NCBI RefSeq assembly: GCF_002288385.1
Contig: NZ_CP016783.1
Span: 620,001-684,000, forward strand
Length of the DNA stretch: 64,000 nt
Source: Candidatus Planktophila lacus
Lineage (GTDB): Bacteria; Actinomycetota; Actinomycetes; Nanopelagicales; Nanopelagicaceae
Reading direction: 5' to 3'
Both the position numbers and the translations under genes were made by a program. The notes beneath the pieces are model-generated. The model did no database searches. It had not been told where the DNA came from and saw only the letters and a program-made list of their open reading frames with translations. Shown piece after piece: positions 39,563-50,969 of this stretch. Within the stretch, counting starts at the first letter, position 1. Each line of letters starts with the position of its first letter.

Positions 39563-40351
39563 ATGAAGACTCGCTTAGATGCTGAACTGGTTCGTCGCGA
39601 ACTAGCTCGCTCACGCGAGCACGCAGCCGATCTAATCGAATCTCGTTCGGTATTAGTTGGAGGAATCCCAGCAACAAAGCCGGCAACACAGGTAGATGCC
39701 GAAACTTCGATAACAATTCAAGGCGACCGTGATGACTTTGTTTCTCGTGGAGGTCATAAATTGGCGGGGGCTTTAGAAGTTTTTAAGGACGTTGTTGTAG
39801 AAGGAAAGAATTGTCTCGATGCGGGTGCGTCCACTGGTGGTTTCACCGATGTACTTCTACGCCAAGGCGCAAAGTTGGTCGTTGCAGTAGATGTTGGATA
39901 CGGGCAGTTGGCTTGGGAACTTCGCCAAGATCCTCGCGTGAAGATCCTGGATCGCACAAATATCCGCCATCTAACCGGCGATATGGTCGGTGAAGAAATC
40001 GATTTGGTCGTTGCAGATCTCTCCTTTATCTCACTCTCGCTAGTACTTCCTGCACTCGCTGCAGTTTCGAAACCGAACGCTGATTTTGTTTTAATGGTTA
40101 AGCCACAATTTGAAGTTGGACGCGAAAAGTTAGGTGCGGGTGGCGTGGTACGCGACCCTGAACTTCGTAAGGCTGCCGTGCTAGATGTAGCTGAATCTGC
40201 TTATGACGTTGGCCTAGGCACCATGGGAATTGCCGCTTCACCACTTCCAGGTCCTGCCGGAAACGTTGAATACTTCTTATGGCTGCGTCGCGGAGCACCA
40301 GCAATTGATAAAGCCTCTGTCGATCAAGCGATTGCGATGGGACCTGCCTAA
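39563..40351 (+). CDS. tlyA: TlyA family rRNA (cytidine-2'-O)-methyltransferase
   Basis: Methylates 2'-O of cytidines in 16S and 23S rRNA at the subunit interface; in mycobacteria this affects capreomycin sensitivity. The 262-residue protein has an N-terminal S4 domain (about 2-60: RLDAELVRRELARSREHAAD), the linker FVSRGGHKLAGAL, and an FtsJ-like methyltransferase domain with the SAM motif CLDAGASTGGFTDVLLRQGA near 88-107, VVADLSFISLSLVLPAL near 150 and MVKPQFEVGREKLGAGGVV near 178. The K-D-K-E catalytic set looks complete. Its stop shares one base with nadK. Confidence 0.94.
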   Translation: MKTRLDAELVRRELARSREHAADLIESRSVLVGGIPATKPATQVDAETSITIQGDRDDFVSRGGHKLAGALEVFKDVVVEGKNCLDAGASTGGFTDVLLRQGAKLVVAVDVGYGQLAWELRQDPRVKILDRTNIRHLTGDMVGEEIDLVVADLSFISLSLVLPALAAVSKPNADFVLMVKPQFEVGREKLGAGGVVRDPELRKAAVLDVAESAYDVGLGTMGIAASPLPGPAGNVEYFLWLRRGAPAIDKASVDQAIAMGPA

Positions 40352-41197
40352 TGTCACGTCACGCAATATTTGTCGTCAACGCATCGCGCGCAGAAGCAGT
40401 GGCTGCAACAAAAGAGATCTCACAAATCCTTCTTAAAGATGGCTTCACACTTTCAACTCCATCAGAAATTTCGATCCTTGGAATTTCTCAACATCCAGCT
40501 GAAGATCTTCCAAAGGCTGAAGTTGTTCTAGTTCTCGGGGGAGATGGCACGATCCTTCGTGGTTCTGAAATCGCGCGCCGCCAAGATATTCCAATTCTTG
40601 GCATCAACCTTGGCCATGTTGGATTTATGGCAGAAGTTGAAAAACCTGCGCTCTCTGAGATTGCAGCAAGCGTTATCGCCAAAGATTATGTAACTGAAAA
40701 CCGCATGGTTTTAAAGTATTCGGTAGAGCGAGCCGGAAAAGTTGTAGATACAGGTTGGGCGCTTAACGAAGTTACCGTCGAACGCAACGGAACAACGATG
40801 GTTGAACTCTTTGTGCAGATCGATGGACGCCCGCTCTCTCGCTGGGGCTGCGATGGACTCATCTGCTCAACGCCAACTGGTTCAACTGCATATGCATTTA
40901 GCGCAGGCGGTCCAGTTCTTTGGCCCGAAATCGATGCGCTCGTACTTCTACCAATTTCAGCGCACGCCCTCTTTTCTCGTCCAATGGTTGTTTCACCAAA
41001 ATCTGAAATTATCGTAGATATCGAATCCAGCGATGCGCTTCTATCATCGGATTCGCTACGTAAATTTCCTCTCCAATTGTCGGATCGCATCTTGATTACT
41101 CGTGATTCATCGGTGATCAAGCTTTCACATATCAAACCAACGCTCTTTACTGATCGATTGGTGGCTAAATTTAAACTTCCCATTGAAGGTTGGCGCG

Positions 41198-41205
<8 letters not shown>
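40351..41205 (+). CDS. nadK: NAD kinase
   Basis: Phosphorylates NAD to NADP. The 284-residue protein carries the GGDGT motif in VLGGDGTILRGSEIARR near 63-79, LGINLGHVGFMAEVEKPAL near 86, WALNEVTVERN near 135 and the Gly-rich TPTGSTAYAFSAGGPVLWP near 175-193. The aspartate of GGDGT, the catalytic base, is present. It starts on TAATG at the tlyA stop and overlaps recN by eight bases. Confidence 0.95.
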
Positions 41206-44583
<3,378 letters not shown>

Positions 44584-44585
44584 AA

Positions 44586-45674
44586 ATGTTAGTTGGCGTT
44601 CCTAAAGAGATTAAGGTCCACGAATCTAGGGTCGCTCTAACTCCCGAAGGCGTTTTTGAATTTACCCGCAGTGGCCACGAAGTAGTTGTTGAAAAAGGCG
44701 CCGGAGTTGGATCATCAATTAGCGATGCGGATTTCGTTGCAGCGGGTGCACGCATCGAGGCAGATATTGAAAAAATCTGGAGTGAATCAGATTTGATTTT
44801 GAAGGTAAAAGAGCCGATAGAGGTTGAATATCCGAGACTTCGCTCAGGTCAGATCCTCTTTACCTACCTGCACTTAGCAGCGAGCAAGCCTTGCACCGAC
44901 GCATTGTTAAAGAGTGGCACCACTGCTATCGCTTATGAAACTGTGGAAGTTAATGGAACGTTGCCGTTGCTTGCTCCGATGAGCGAAGTTGCTGGACGTC
45001 TATCTGTTCAAGTTGGGGCGTATGCCTTGCAGAAACCAAACGGTGGACGTGGCGTGCTATTAGGCGGTGTTCCCGGAGTAGCCCCCGGAAAAGTTGTTGT
45101 TATCGGCGGGGGAGTAGCAGGACTAAACGCTGCAGTTATTGCGATGGGCATGGGAGCTGATGTAACTGTTCTCGATCGTTCGCTTCCGCGATTGGCCTAT
45201 ATCGATTCGCTCTATAACGGACGAATCAAAACTTTAGCTTCGACTCTGCATGCCATCGATCGTGAGATCAAGAACGCTGATCTAGTTGTTGGTGCAGTGC
45301 TAGTACATGGCGCGAAGGCGCCAAAGTTGGTAACTAACGCCCAAGTGGCGCAGATGAAACCTGGTTCCGTATTAGTTGATATCGCCATAGATCAAGGTGG
45401 ATGCTTCGAAGATTCCAAACCAACGACTCATGCTGAACCAACTTTTAGCGTTCATGGGTCAGTCTTTTACTGCGTGGCAAATATGCCAGGTGCTGTTCCA
45501 GTTGCTTCAACATATGCGCTAACAAATGCGACGCTGCCTTACGCGCTAGCGATTGCAAATAAGGGTTGGGAGCGGGCAATTGAGGAAGATCCAGCGCTCG
45601 ATCGTGGGCTAAATGTTCATGCCGGAAAGATTCGCTATAACGCAGTAGCCCTGGCTCACGGTTATGAAGTTTGA
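44586..45674 (+). CDS. ald: Alanine dehydrogenase
   Basis: NAD-dependent oxidative deamination of L-alanine to pyruvate and ammonium, or the reverse. The 362-residue protein has [20 protein letters not shown] at the N-terminus, the substrate lysine in [13 protein letters not shown] near 72-84, the His in [14 protein letters not shown] near 94-107, [17 protein letters not shown] near 132 and the NAD-binding [20 protein letters not shown] near 176-195. It begins two bases after pyrG and its end overlaps xerD by 11 bases. In many relatives a NUDIX hydrolase lies at this point instead. Confidence 0.95.
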   Translation: MLVGVPKEIKVHESRVALTPEGVFEFTRSGHEVVVEKGAGVGSSISDADFVAAGARIEADIEKIWSESDLILKVKEPIEVEYPRLRSGQILFTYLHLAASKPCTDALLKSGTTAIAYETVEVNGTLPLLAPMSEVAGRLSVQVGAYALQKPNGGRGVLLGGVPGVAPGKVVVIGGGVAGLNAAVIAMGMGADVTVLDRSLPRLAYIDSLYNGRIKTLASTLHAIDREIKNADLVVGAVLVHGAKAPKLVTNAQVAQMKPGSVLVDIAIDQGGCFEDSKPTTHAEPTFSVHGSVFYCVANMPGAVPVASTYALTNATLPYALAIANKGWERAIEEDPALDRGLNVHAGKIRYNAVALAHGYEV

Positions 45675-46587
45675 TAACGCGCTCCAATCCTTTCTCGATC
45701 ACTTAACTATTGAACGTGGTTTATCGAGTAACTCAATCTCGGCATACAGAAGAGATCTCGCTAAATTCTCCGATTTTCTTGATAAAGAAAAGTTGGATTT
45801 TGAACGCTTGAGCGAAGATGAAATTATCAGTTTCGAAGTTTGGCTTAAGGGTTTAGGAAGGGCAGTTACTAGCATCAATCGCAATATCTCGGCGTTAAAG
45901 AGTTTCTACAAATATCTAGCGCAAGAGTTTTCAACAAATAATCCTGTTAGCGCAGTGTTAAGTTCAAAAGTTCCGCGCCGCCTACCTAAGGCGCTCACCA
46001 TCAAGGAGATAACTTCACTAATTGATTCGACAAAGCGTGAAGGTGATCCAATTTCGCTTCGTGACCACGCAATTATTGAACTCCTCTATGGCACGGGAGC
46101 ACGTGTAAGTGAGATCGTCGGAATCGATATCAACGATTTTGCACAGAGTGATGTGGAAGGCAATCCCATAACAACTCTGAAGTTGAGAGGTAAAGGATCA
46201 AAAGAGCGGATCGTGCCCCTTGGAAGTTTTGCAAAGACTGCTCTTGATGAGTACTTAGTCCGAATTAGACCGAACCTATTAAGTAAAAGTAAATCAGCCA
46301 GGGCTGAGACCGCGCTTTTCTTAAATCAACGGGGGAGCCGCCTATCCAGGCAGAGCGCTTGGCAGATGATTTCGGATGCTGCAGATTCAACTGGCTTATC
46401 CGGCAAAGTTTCACCGCACGTCTTTAGACATTCCTACGCCACACATTTGTTAGATGGTGGCGCTGATATTCGCGTGGTGCAAGAGCTACTGGGACATGCA
46501 TCTGTAACTACGACGCAGATTTATACCCTGATCACGATAGATAAAGTGCGCGAAGCTTATGCAACCGCGCACCCGCGCGCTAATTAA
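45664..46587 (+). CDS. xerD: Site-specific tyrosine recombinase XerD
   Basis: Works with XerC at dif sites to resolve chromosome dimers. The 307-residue protein has the SAM-like core-binding domain (about 5-90) and the catalytic domain with Arg in LLYGTGARVSEIVGID near 147, Lys in KLRGKGSKERIVPL near 182, HVFRHSYATHLLDGGADIRV near 256-275, LGHASVTTTQIYT near 280-292; the R-K-H-R-H-Y set is complete. It starts inside the end of ald, and a position next to parA-scpAB is the standard chromosomal place, so this is the host recombinase rather than an element integrase. Confidence 0.93.
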   Translation: MKFDNALQSFLDHLTIERGLSSNSISAYRRDLAKFSDFLDKEKLDFERLSEDEIISFEVWLKGLGRAVTSINRNISALKSFYKYLAQEFSTNNPVSAVLSSKVPRRLPKALTIKEITSLIDSTKREGDPISLRDHAIIELLYGTGARVSEIVGIDINDFAQSDVEGNPITTLKLRGKGSKERIVPLGSFAKTALDEYLVRIRPNLLSKSKSARAETALFLNQRGSRLSRQSAWQMISDAADSTGLSGKVSPHVFRHSYATHLLDGGADIRVVQELLGHASVTTTQIYTLITIDKVREAYATAHPRAN

Positions 46588-46994
46588 ATTCCGCGGAGTC
46601 TACGAGCAAGAATTGATTGATCGCCTTTAGCTTCAAGATCAGCAACGATTACCGCGATTGATTCACGAACAATGCGACCACGATCTACTGCCAGACCAAG
46701 GTCACCACGCAAGGTGAGGCGCGCTTGATCGAGATCAAAGAGTTCATCTGGAGAAAGATAAACAGTAATTTTCTCATCATGCTTTTCGCGACCAGATGGT
46801 GAACGATCAACTGTTGTAACGCGACGACGTGGCGTTGAACGAACGCCCTTTTTTGTCTTCGGATTTGTTGGAGCAACGCCAATAGCCTTGCTTACTTCTT
46901 GGGCCTCTTCAACAACTTGGCGTACTGCGCTAAGTGCTGGTGTATTCGCGCGGAAGAGTTCATCCGCTCCAGGCAAGCTTGCTCTACGGGTCAT
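46584..46994 (-). CDS. Putative ribbon-helix-helix DNA-binding protein, partner of ParA
   Basis: A 136-residue protein. The N-terminal 75 residues are polar and partly disordered (TNPKTKKGVRSTPRRRVTTV). Residues 75-120 fit a ribbon-helix-helix fold: the strand KITVYLSPDELFDLDQA followed by helices and GRIVRESIAVIVADLEAK. A strong GAGGAGG precedes the ATG. The ATG overlaps the parA stop by four bases, so both are one unit. Plasmid ParA proteins often pair with such centromere-binding proteins, so the role here may be like ParG/ParB; this is inference. It overlaps xerD tail-to-tail by four bases. Confidence 0.75.
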   Translation of the reverse strand: MTRRASLPGADELFRANTPALSAVRQVVEEAQEVSKAIGVAPTNPKTKKGVRSTPRRRVTTVDRSPSGREKHDEKITVYLSPDELFDLDQARLTLRGDLGLAVDRGRIVRESIAVIVADLEAKGDQSILARRLRGI

Positions 46995-47875
46995 CGTGCG
47001 CCTCCTCGGGCAATTAGTTCACGGGCTAATCTGCGATAAGAAGCAGCGCCCCCTGATGATGATGCATAACTAGTAATTGGTTCACCGGCAACAGTTGTTT
47101 CAGAGAAGCGAATAGTTTTCGCGATAATTGTTTCGAAGACATCTTCGGGATACTTCTCTAAAATTGCAGTTAAAACTTCGCGGTTGTGAAGCGTCTTCTT
47201 CTCGTACATCGTCGCAAGGATTCCGATGAGATTTAGATCAGGGTTAAGGAAGCTCTTAACCTTCTCAATGTTTCCCTTGAGTTCAATAAATCCGTGAAGT
47301 GCGAAATATTCACATTGCAGCGGAACGATAACTTCATCTGATGCAACAAGTGCGTTGATCGTTAACTGGCCCATCGTAGGTTGGCAGTCGATCAAGATAA
47401 CGTCGTAACGATCCTTTAGGCGACCAAGTGCGCGCTTTAAATACTGCTGCCCACCGATTTCAGCACCGAGCGTTGTTTCAGCGGTACCCAAATCGCGGTT
47501 AGCAGGAAGGAAATCTAGATTTGCAACAGATGATTTAAGAACGATCTCATCGATATTCGCATCCGGTGTCATCAACGCGTAATAAACAGTGTTCTCTAGT
47601 GGAAGTGCGTGTGCATTTACTCCAAGACCTAGAGATAAACCGCCTTGTGGGTCGAAGTCAACGAGAAGGACTCGGCGACCAAGTTCTGCAATGGCTGCAC
47701 CCAGATTGATAGTTGTAGTTGTCTTACCTACGCCGCCCTTTTGATTAAAGATCGAGATGATCTTGGCTGGCTGGCCCTCAACTGGTGCTGGTGGAACACG
47801 GAAATTCTGGGGTTCGCGCCCGAGAAGAGTGGCGGTAGTTGCCACATCATCATCAAATGTCGATTTAGCGTTCAA
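46991..47875 (-). CDS. ParA family ATPase
   Basis: Deviant-Walker ATPase for DNA or cargo positioning. The 294-residue protein has the P-loop ISIFNQKGGVGKTTTTINLG near 42-60 with the signature lysine, VLLVDFDPQGGLSLGLG near 70-87, and DVILIDCQPTMGQLTINAL near 155. The N-terminal 35 residues are a polar extension. The start is TTG 47875 with GAGG eight bases upstream. It is not near oriC genes; it lies upstream of scpA on the opposite strand, a conserved actinobacterial arrangement, and is coupled to a ribbon-helix-helix gene rather than parB. Confidence 0.92.
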   Translation of the reverse strand: MNAKSTFDDDVATTATLLGREPQNFRVPPAPVEGQPAKIISIFNQKGGVGKTTTTINLGAAIAELGRRVLLVDFDPQGGLSLGLGVNAHALPLENTVYYALMTPDANIDEIVLKSSVANLDFLPANRDLGTAETTLGAEIGGQQYLKRALGRLKDRYDVILIDCQPTMGQLTINALVASDEVIVPLQCEYFALHGFIELKGNIEKVKSFLNPDLNLIGILATMYEKKTLHNREVLTAILEKYPEDVFETIIAKTIRFSETTVAGEPITSYASSSGGAASYRRLARELIARGGAR

Positions 47876-47952
47876 GCGAGAAACCTCTTTCTGTTGGCGC
47901 GACTCTACGCTCCATGCGCAGATTTGAGCAAGTAAAGAAGTAAGGTTCGCAG

Positions 47953-48903
47953 GTGGATATCGAGATAAGCCCTGCAGATATAAAAGCAGCGGATATGAGC
48001 GGGGGCTCTGACGTATCGATCGAGAGTTCCCCTTTCAACGTCCACCTAGATAACTTTGATGGCCCGTTTGATCTACTGCTCCAGCTGATCTCGCGCCACA
48101 AGATGGATATCACCGAGGTCTCGCTGAGCATCGTTACCGATGAATTTATCTCCTTTATCCGGGCCCTTGAGGCCTCCGGTGAAGGCTGGCGCTTGGACCA
48201 GGCCACAGAATTCTTGGTAATCGCTGCCACCCTGCTTGATCTAAAGGCGGCTCGCCTCTTGCCTAGCGGTGAGATCGAGGATGAAGAAGACCTAGCCCTG
48301 CTCGAAGCCCGCGACATCCTCTTTGCTCGCCTGCTCCAATACCGCGCCTTTAAGGAGATCGCAGCGACCTTCGCCGCTCGCATCGAAGCCGCTGATAAGT
48401 CATTTGCCCGCGTCGTCGCCCTAGATCCCGCTCTTTCTGCGCTTCTGCCTGAGGTCTTGATCGGGGTAGGCGCACCGCGCTTTGCAGCGATCGCTGAGCG
48501 TGTACTCACGCCTAAAACCCCACCAGTGGTTGCCGTAGAACACCTCCACACCAGCCTGGTGAGCGTGGCTGAGGAGTCCAAGTTGGTTGTTGAGGCCCTT
48601 CGCAAGTCCCGCACTCTAAGTTTCCGAAACCTCTGCTCAGATGCCGACTCGACCCTAGTCATCGTCGCCAGGTTCCTAGCCCTGCTCGACCTCTATCGCC
48701 AAGGCGCGCTCCGTTTTGAGCAGGTAATTGCCCTCGGTGAGCTCCAGATCAGCTGGACCGGCTCAGATGAGGGCGAGGTCGCCGCCTCAGATGAGTTCGA
48801 TATCCCGGTCTCTCTGCTCGATGACGAAGCCAGCGATGAACCAGAGGACGAAACCCCAGATTTAAGCGTAGTAAATGAGACAGAAGGTGGAGAAAATGTC
48901 TAA
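47953..48903 (+). CDS. scpA: Segregation and condensation protein ScpA
   Basis: Kleisin subunit of the SMC-ScpAB condensin. The 316-residue protein has the N-terminal kleisin motif FNVHLDNFDGPFDLLLQLIS near 29-48, HKMDITEVSLSIVTDEFISF, and a C-terminal winged helix (about 225-275). It carries an acidic C-terminal tail (about 280-316) and an N-terminal extension, so it is longer than the usual 250-270. GTG 47953 has AAGG seven bases upstream; ATG 47995 is an alternative. Base and codon use are richer in C/G than neighbours. scpB overlaps its end by eight bases. Confidence 0.93.
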   Translation: MDIEISPADIKAADMSGGSDVSIESSPFNVHLDNFDGPFDLLLQLISRHKMDITEVSLSIVTDEFISFIRALEASGEGWRLDQATEFLVIAATLLDLKAARLLPSGEIEDEEDLALLEARDILFARLLQYRAFKEIAATFAARIEAADKSFARVVALDPALSALLPEVLIGVGAPRFAAIAERVLTPKTPPVVAVEHLHTSLVSVAEESKLVVEALRKSRTLSFRNLCSDADSTLVIVARFLALLDLYRQGALRFEQVIALGELQISWTGSDEGEVAASDEFDIPVSLLDDEASDEPEDETPDLSVVNETEGGENV

Positions 48904-49447
48904 TCCCGAACTCGAGCGTTCCATCGAGGCGATCCTGATGGTCGTAGATGAGCCAGTTACCGAGATAACCCTGGCCTCAGTTCTAGAACGTACCGTCGAT
49001 GAGGTCGTTGAAGCGCTCGAACACCTAACCGGTTCATATGAAGGTCGTGGCTTCTCACTGAAGGCGATCAACGGGGGTTGGCGCTTCTATAGCCACCCAG
49101 AATGTTCGGCGGTGGTGGAGAAGTTTGTTCTCGATGGCCAGCAGAACCGCCTTACTCAGGCAGCGCTGGAGACCCTAGCTGTCATCGCCTACCGCCAGCC
49201 TGTATCTCGCGCCCGCGTCTCAGCCATTCGCGGTGTAAATGTTGAAGCGGTAATGAAGACCTTGGTGACCCGTGGGCTGGTAGAGGAGGCAGGGCTAGAG
49301 CCTGAGACTGGGGCGATCTTGTATAAGACCACAAGCTACTTCTTGGAAAGACTTGGACTTAACTCACTCGGTGATCTACCTGCACTGGCTCCTTATCTGC
49401 CGGATCTCGATCGCCTTGATGAGATCTTGGAATCACTCACCGACTAA
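48896..49447 (+). CDS. scpB: Segregation and condensation protein ScpB
   Basis: Dimeric winged-helix partner of ScpA in the SMC complex. The 183-residue product begins SNPELERSIEAILMVVDEPV and shows RLTQAALETLAVIAYRQPVS and RVSAIRGVNVEAVMKTLVTR near 90-128, the hallmark of the second winged helix, then LYKTTSYFLERLGLNSLGDL. GTGGAGAAA lies just before ATG 48896, inside the end of scpA. An ATG at 48875 would add seven residues but has no such site. Confidence 0.94.
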   Translation: MSNPELERSIEAILMVVDEPVTEITLASVLERTVDEVVEALEHLTGSYEGRGFSLKAINGGWRFYSHPECSAVVEKFVLDGQQNRLTQAALETLAVIAYRQPVSRARVSAIRGVNVEAVMKTLVTRGLVEEAGLEPETGAILYKTTSYFLERLGLNSLGDLPALAPYLPDLDRLDEILESLTD

Positions 49448-49477
49448 GCTGCTTTTACGCTCAGGCTGGCCTTTGCT

Positions 49478-49507
49478 TTGACCCCTGTACCTGCTTTGGC
49501 GTAGACT
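49478..49507 (+). promoter_or_regulatory. Probable promoter of rluB
   Basis: TTGACC (49478-49483), an 18-base spacer and TAGACT (49502-49507) in the 137-base gap between scpB and rluB. The transcript would have a roughly 70-base leader containing GGGGGAG (49557-49563) and a six-codon ORF (49572-49592) that overlaps the rluB start in another frame. Confidence 0.55.
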
Positions 49508-49584
49508 GACGTCTCAACTTCCCCTTGATGGTCTAGCAGTTGAAGGCCATCTTTCTGGGGGAGCGCCCCTAATGACTGTCGAGA

Positions 49585-50310
49585 ATGGATAGCCAAATGG
49601 CCGAAATGCGCCTGAATAAAATAATCGCCGACGCTGGAATCACGAGCCGTCGCGGAGCCGATGAGTTGATCATGGATGGTCGAGTAAGCGTGGACGGATT
49701 CATCTGTCGTGAGCTCGGAGCCAAGTTCGACCCACAAATGGTAAAAGTCATGGTTGATGGTGAGACAATTACGAGATCTTTGACTAAGTCTTATCTTGTA
49801 CTTCATAAACCAAAAGGTGTTCTGTCTACGATGTTCGACCCGGAAGGTCGCCCCTCATTAGCCGACTTTATTGACCTCAGAAAAGAGCGCCTTTTCCACG
49901 TTGGACGCCTTGATAAGGACTCCGAAGGGTTAATCCTGCTTACCAATGATGGGGATTTAACTTTTAGAGCTACCCACCCATCTTTTGGGCTGGAAAAGAC
50001 CTACATTATCGAATTTGATGGAAAGCTCCCGGTTGGGGCTGAGAAGACCCTTTTGAAAGGAATCGAGCTTGAGGATGGAATTGGCCGGGTTCTCTCATTT
50101 AAACAGTTGAGCCCCCAGTGGCTAGAAGTCACAATCCACGAAGGCAGGTACCACATTATCCGCCGGCTAATGGAGGCAGTCGATGTCACCGTCCTGCGAT
50201 TGATCCGAACCAACTTCGGACCTATCTCCTTGGGGGATACCCCTGAAGGAAGATGGCGAGATCTAAATGCGGGCGAATTAGCAAACCTACAAAAGGCTTT
50301 AGATCTTTAA
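49585..50310 (+). CDS. rluB: RluB-family 23S rRNA pseudouridine synthase
   Basis: Isomerises a uridine in 23S rRNA helix 89 region if it follows the RluB family. The 241-residue protein has an N-terminal S4 domain (about 8-65: RLNKIIADAGITSRRGADEL) and the synthase domain with YLVLHKPKGVLSTMFDPEGR near 72, the catalytic Asp in FHVGRLDKDSEGLILLTNDG near 105-124 and EGRYHIIRRLMEAVDVTVLR near 190. The start is uncertain among 49585, 49597 and 49606. Codon use differs from the neighbours, with many GAC, GGG and CTT codons in a genome that prefers GAT and GGA/GGT. It sits between scpB and aroH as in other actinobacteria. Confidence 0.9.
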   Translation: MDSQMAEMRLNKIIADAGITSRRGADELIMDGRVSVDGFICRELGAKFDPQMVKVMVDGETITRSLTKSYLVLHKPKGVLSTMFDPEGRPSLADFIDLRKERLFHVGRLDKDSEGLILLTNDGDLTFRATHPSFGLEKTYIIEFDGKLPVGAEKTLLKGIELEDGIGRVLSFKQLSPQWLEVTIHEGRYHIIRRLMEAVDVTVLRLIRTNFGPISLGDTPEGRWRDLNAGELANLQKALDL

Positions 50311-50591
50311 GGTTTTATCTATAGTCTGCCTACAAAGATATAAAACTATTTATCTATATAAATGCTCGAGTCCTCTTTTTTAACTATTTATCGATATTTT
50401 AATGCGGATTAAGGGGTATTTTAATCCCTTAATAACGATTTATCGATATTAATGAAATCCGGTGGTGCAGCTAGCGCGAGGATCTAACCGAAGAGCGCGA
50501 GAACGAATATCGTAAAAGCGTTTACTAGATATATCGATAAAACGCGATATATATAACGACCTGTTGAACTTTCTGCGGGTACTATTGGCCA
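50311..50591 (+). repeat. AT-rich intergenic region with iteron-like repeats and a hairpin
   Basis: About 280 bases with no gene. Two exact copies of ATTTATCGATATT (50386-50398 and 50438-50450), each followed by an AATG word, are joined by two degenerate direct copies (TTTATCTATAGT near 50314, ATTTATCTATATAAATG near 50348) and an inverted copy ATATCGATAAA (50531-50541). Between the two exact copies is a perfect eight-pair hairpin, ATTAAGGG/CCCTTAAT (50408-50433, ten-base loop). The layout resembles iterons or an operator array. Confidence 0.65.
50580..50585 (+). promoter_or_regulatory. -10 element of aroH, leaderless type
   Basis: TACTAT, six bases, then ATG 50592, with no ribosome site. The upstream AT-rich repeats would overlap the promoter region. 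Confidence 0.55.
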
Positions 50592-50957
50592 ATGTCTACG
50601 GTTAGAGCGATACGCGGAGCGGTTCAGGCAGAGGCCAATACCGCCGAGGCGATAGACGCTGCCACCAAAGAACTCTTGGCAGAGATGCTCAGCGCCAACA
50701 CCCTTACCGCCGAAGACTTCATCTCGGTGATCTTCACGGTTAGCCCTGACCTAAATGCAGCTTTTCCAGCAAGCTCAGCTCGTGAGCTTGGATTTACCGA
50801 TGTCCCGCTCATCTGTGCGGTCGAAATTGGGGTTCCAGGCTCGCTCGAGCGCACCATCCGCATCATGGCTCACGTTGAAAGTGGGCTAAAAAAGTCAGAA
50901 ATCAACCATATCTACCTAGGCGGAGCAAAGGTTTTACGCCGAGATATAGCTCAGTAG
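50592..50957 (+). CDS. aroH: Chorismate mutase, AroH class
   Basis: Converts chorismate to prephenate for tyrosine and phenylalanine. The 121-residue protein follows the trimeric B. subtilis AroH fold: VRAIRGAVQAEANTAEAIDA (active-site Arg), VIFTVSPDLNAAFPASSARE (about 48-67) and VPLICAVEIGVPGSLERTIR near 72-91. This is not the common helical AroQ type. It is 12 bases upstream of tyrA, so the two form a chorismate-to-tyrosine branch unit. A leaderless promoter is predicted. Confidence 0.93.
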   Translation: MSTVRAIRGAVQAEANTAEAIDAATKELLAEMLSANTLTAEDFISVIFTVSPDLNAAFPASSARELGFTDVPLICAVEIGVPGSLERTIRIMAHVESGLKKSEINHIYLGGAKVLRRDIAQ

Positions 50958-50969
50958 GGCGCTCCACTG

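Noticed and set aside
45664-46587. xerD as an integrase of a mobile element
   Set aside because: Its neighbours are the standard chromosomal ones (ald, parA, scpAB), with no attachment site or cargo genes.
47865-48662. Long open frame opposite scpA (265 codons)
   Set aside because: Ser/Arg/Ala-rich translation typical of antisense frames in GC-rich genes; scpA is unmistakable.
50561-50585. TTGAAC at 50564 as the -35 of aroH
   Set aside because: Only 10 bases separate it from TACTAT, too short for a normal promoter.
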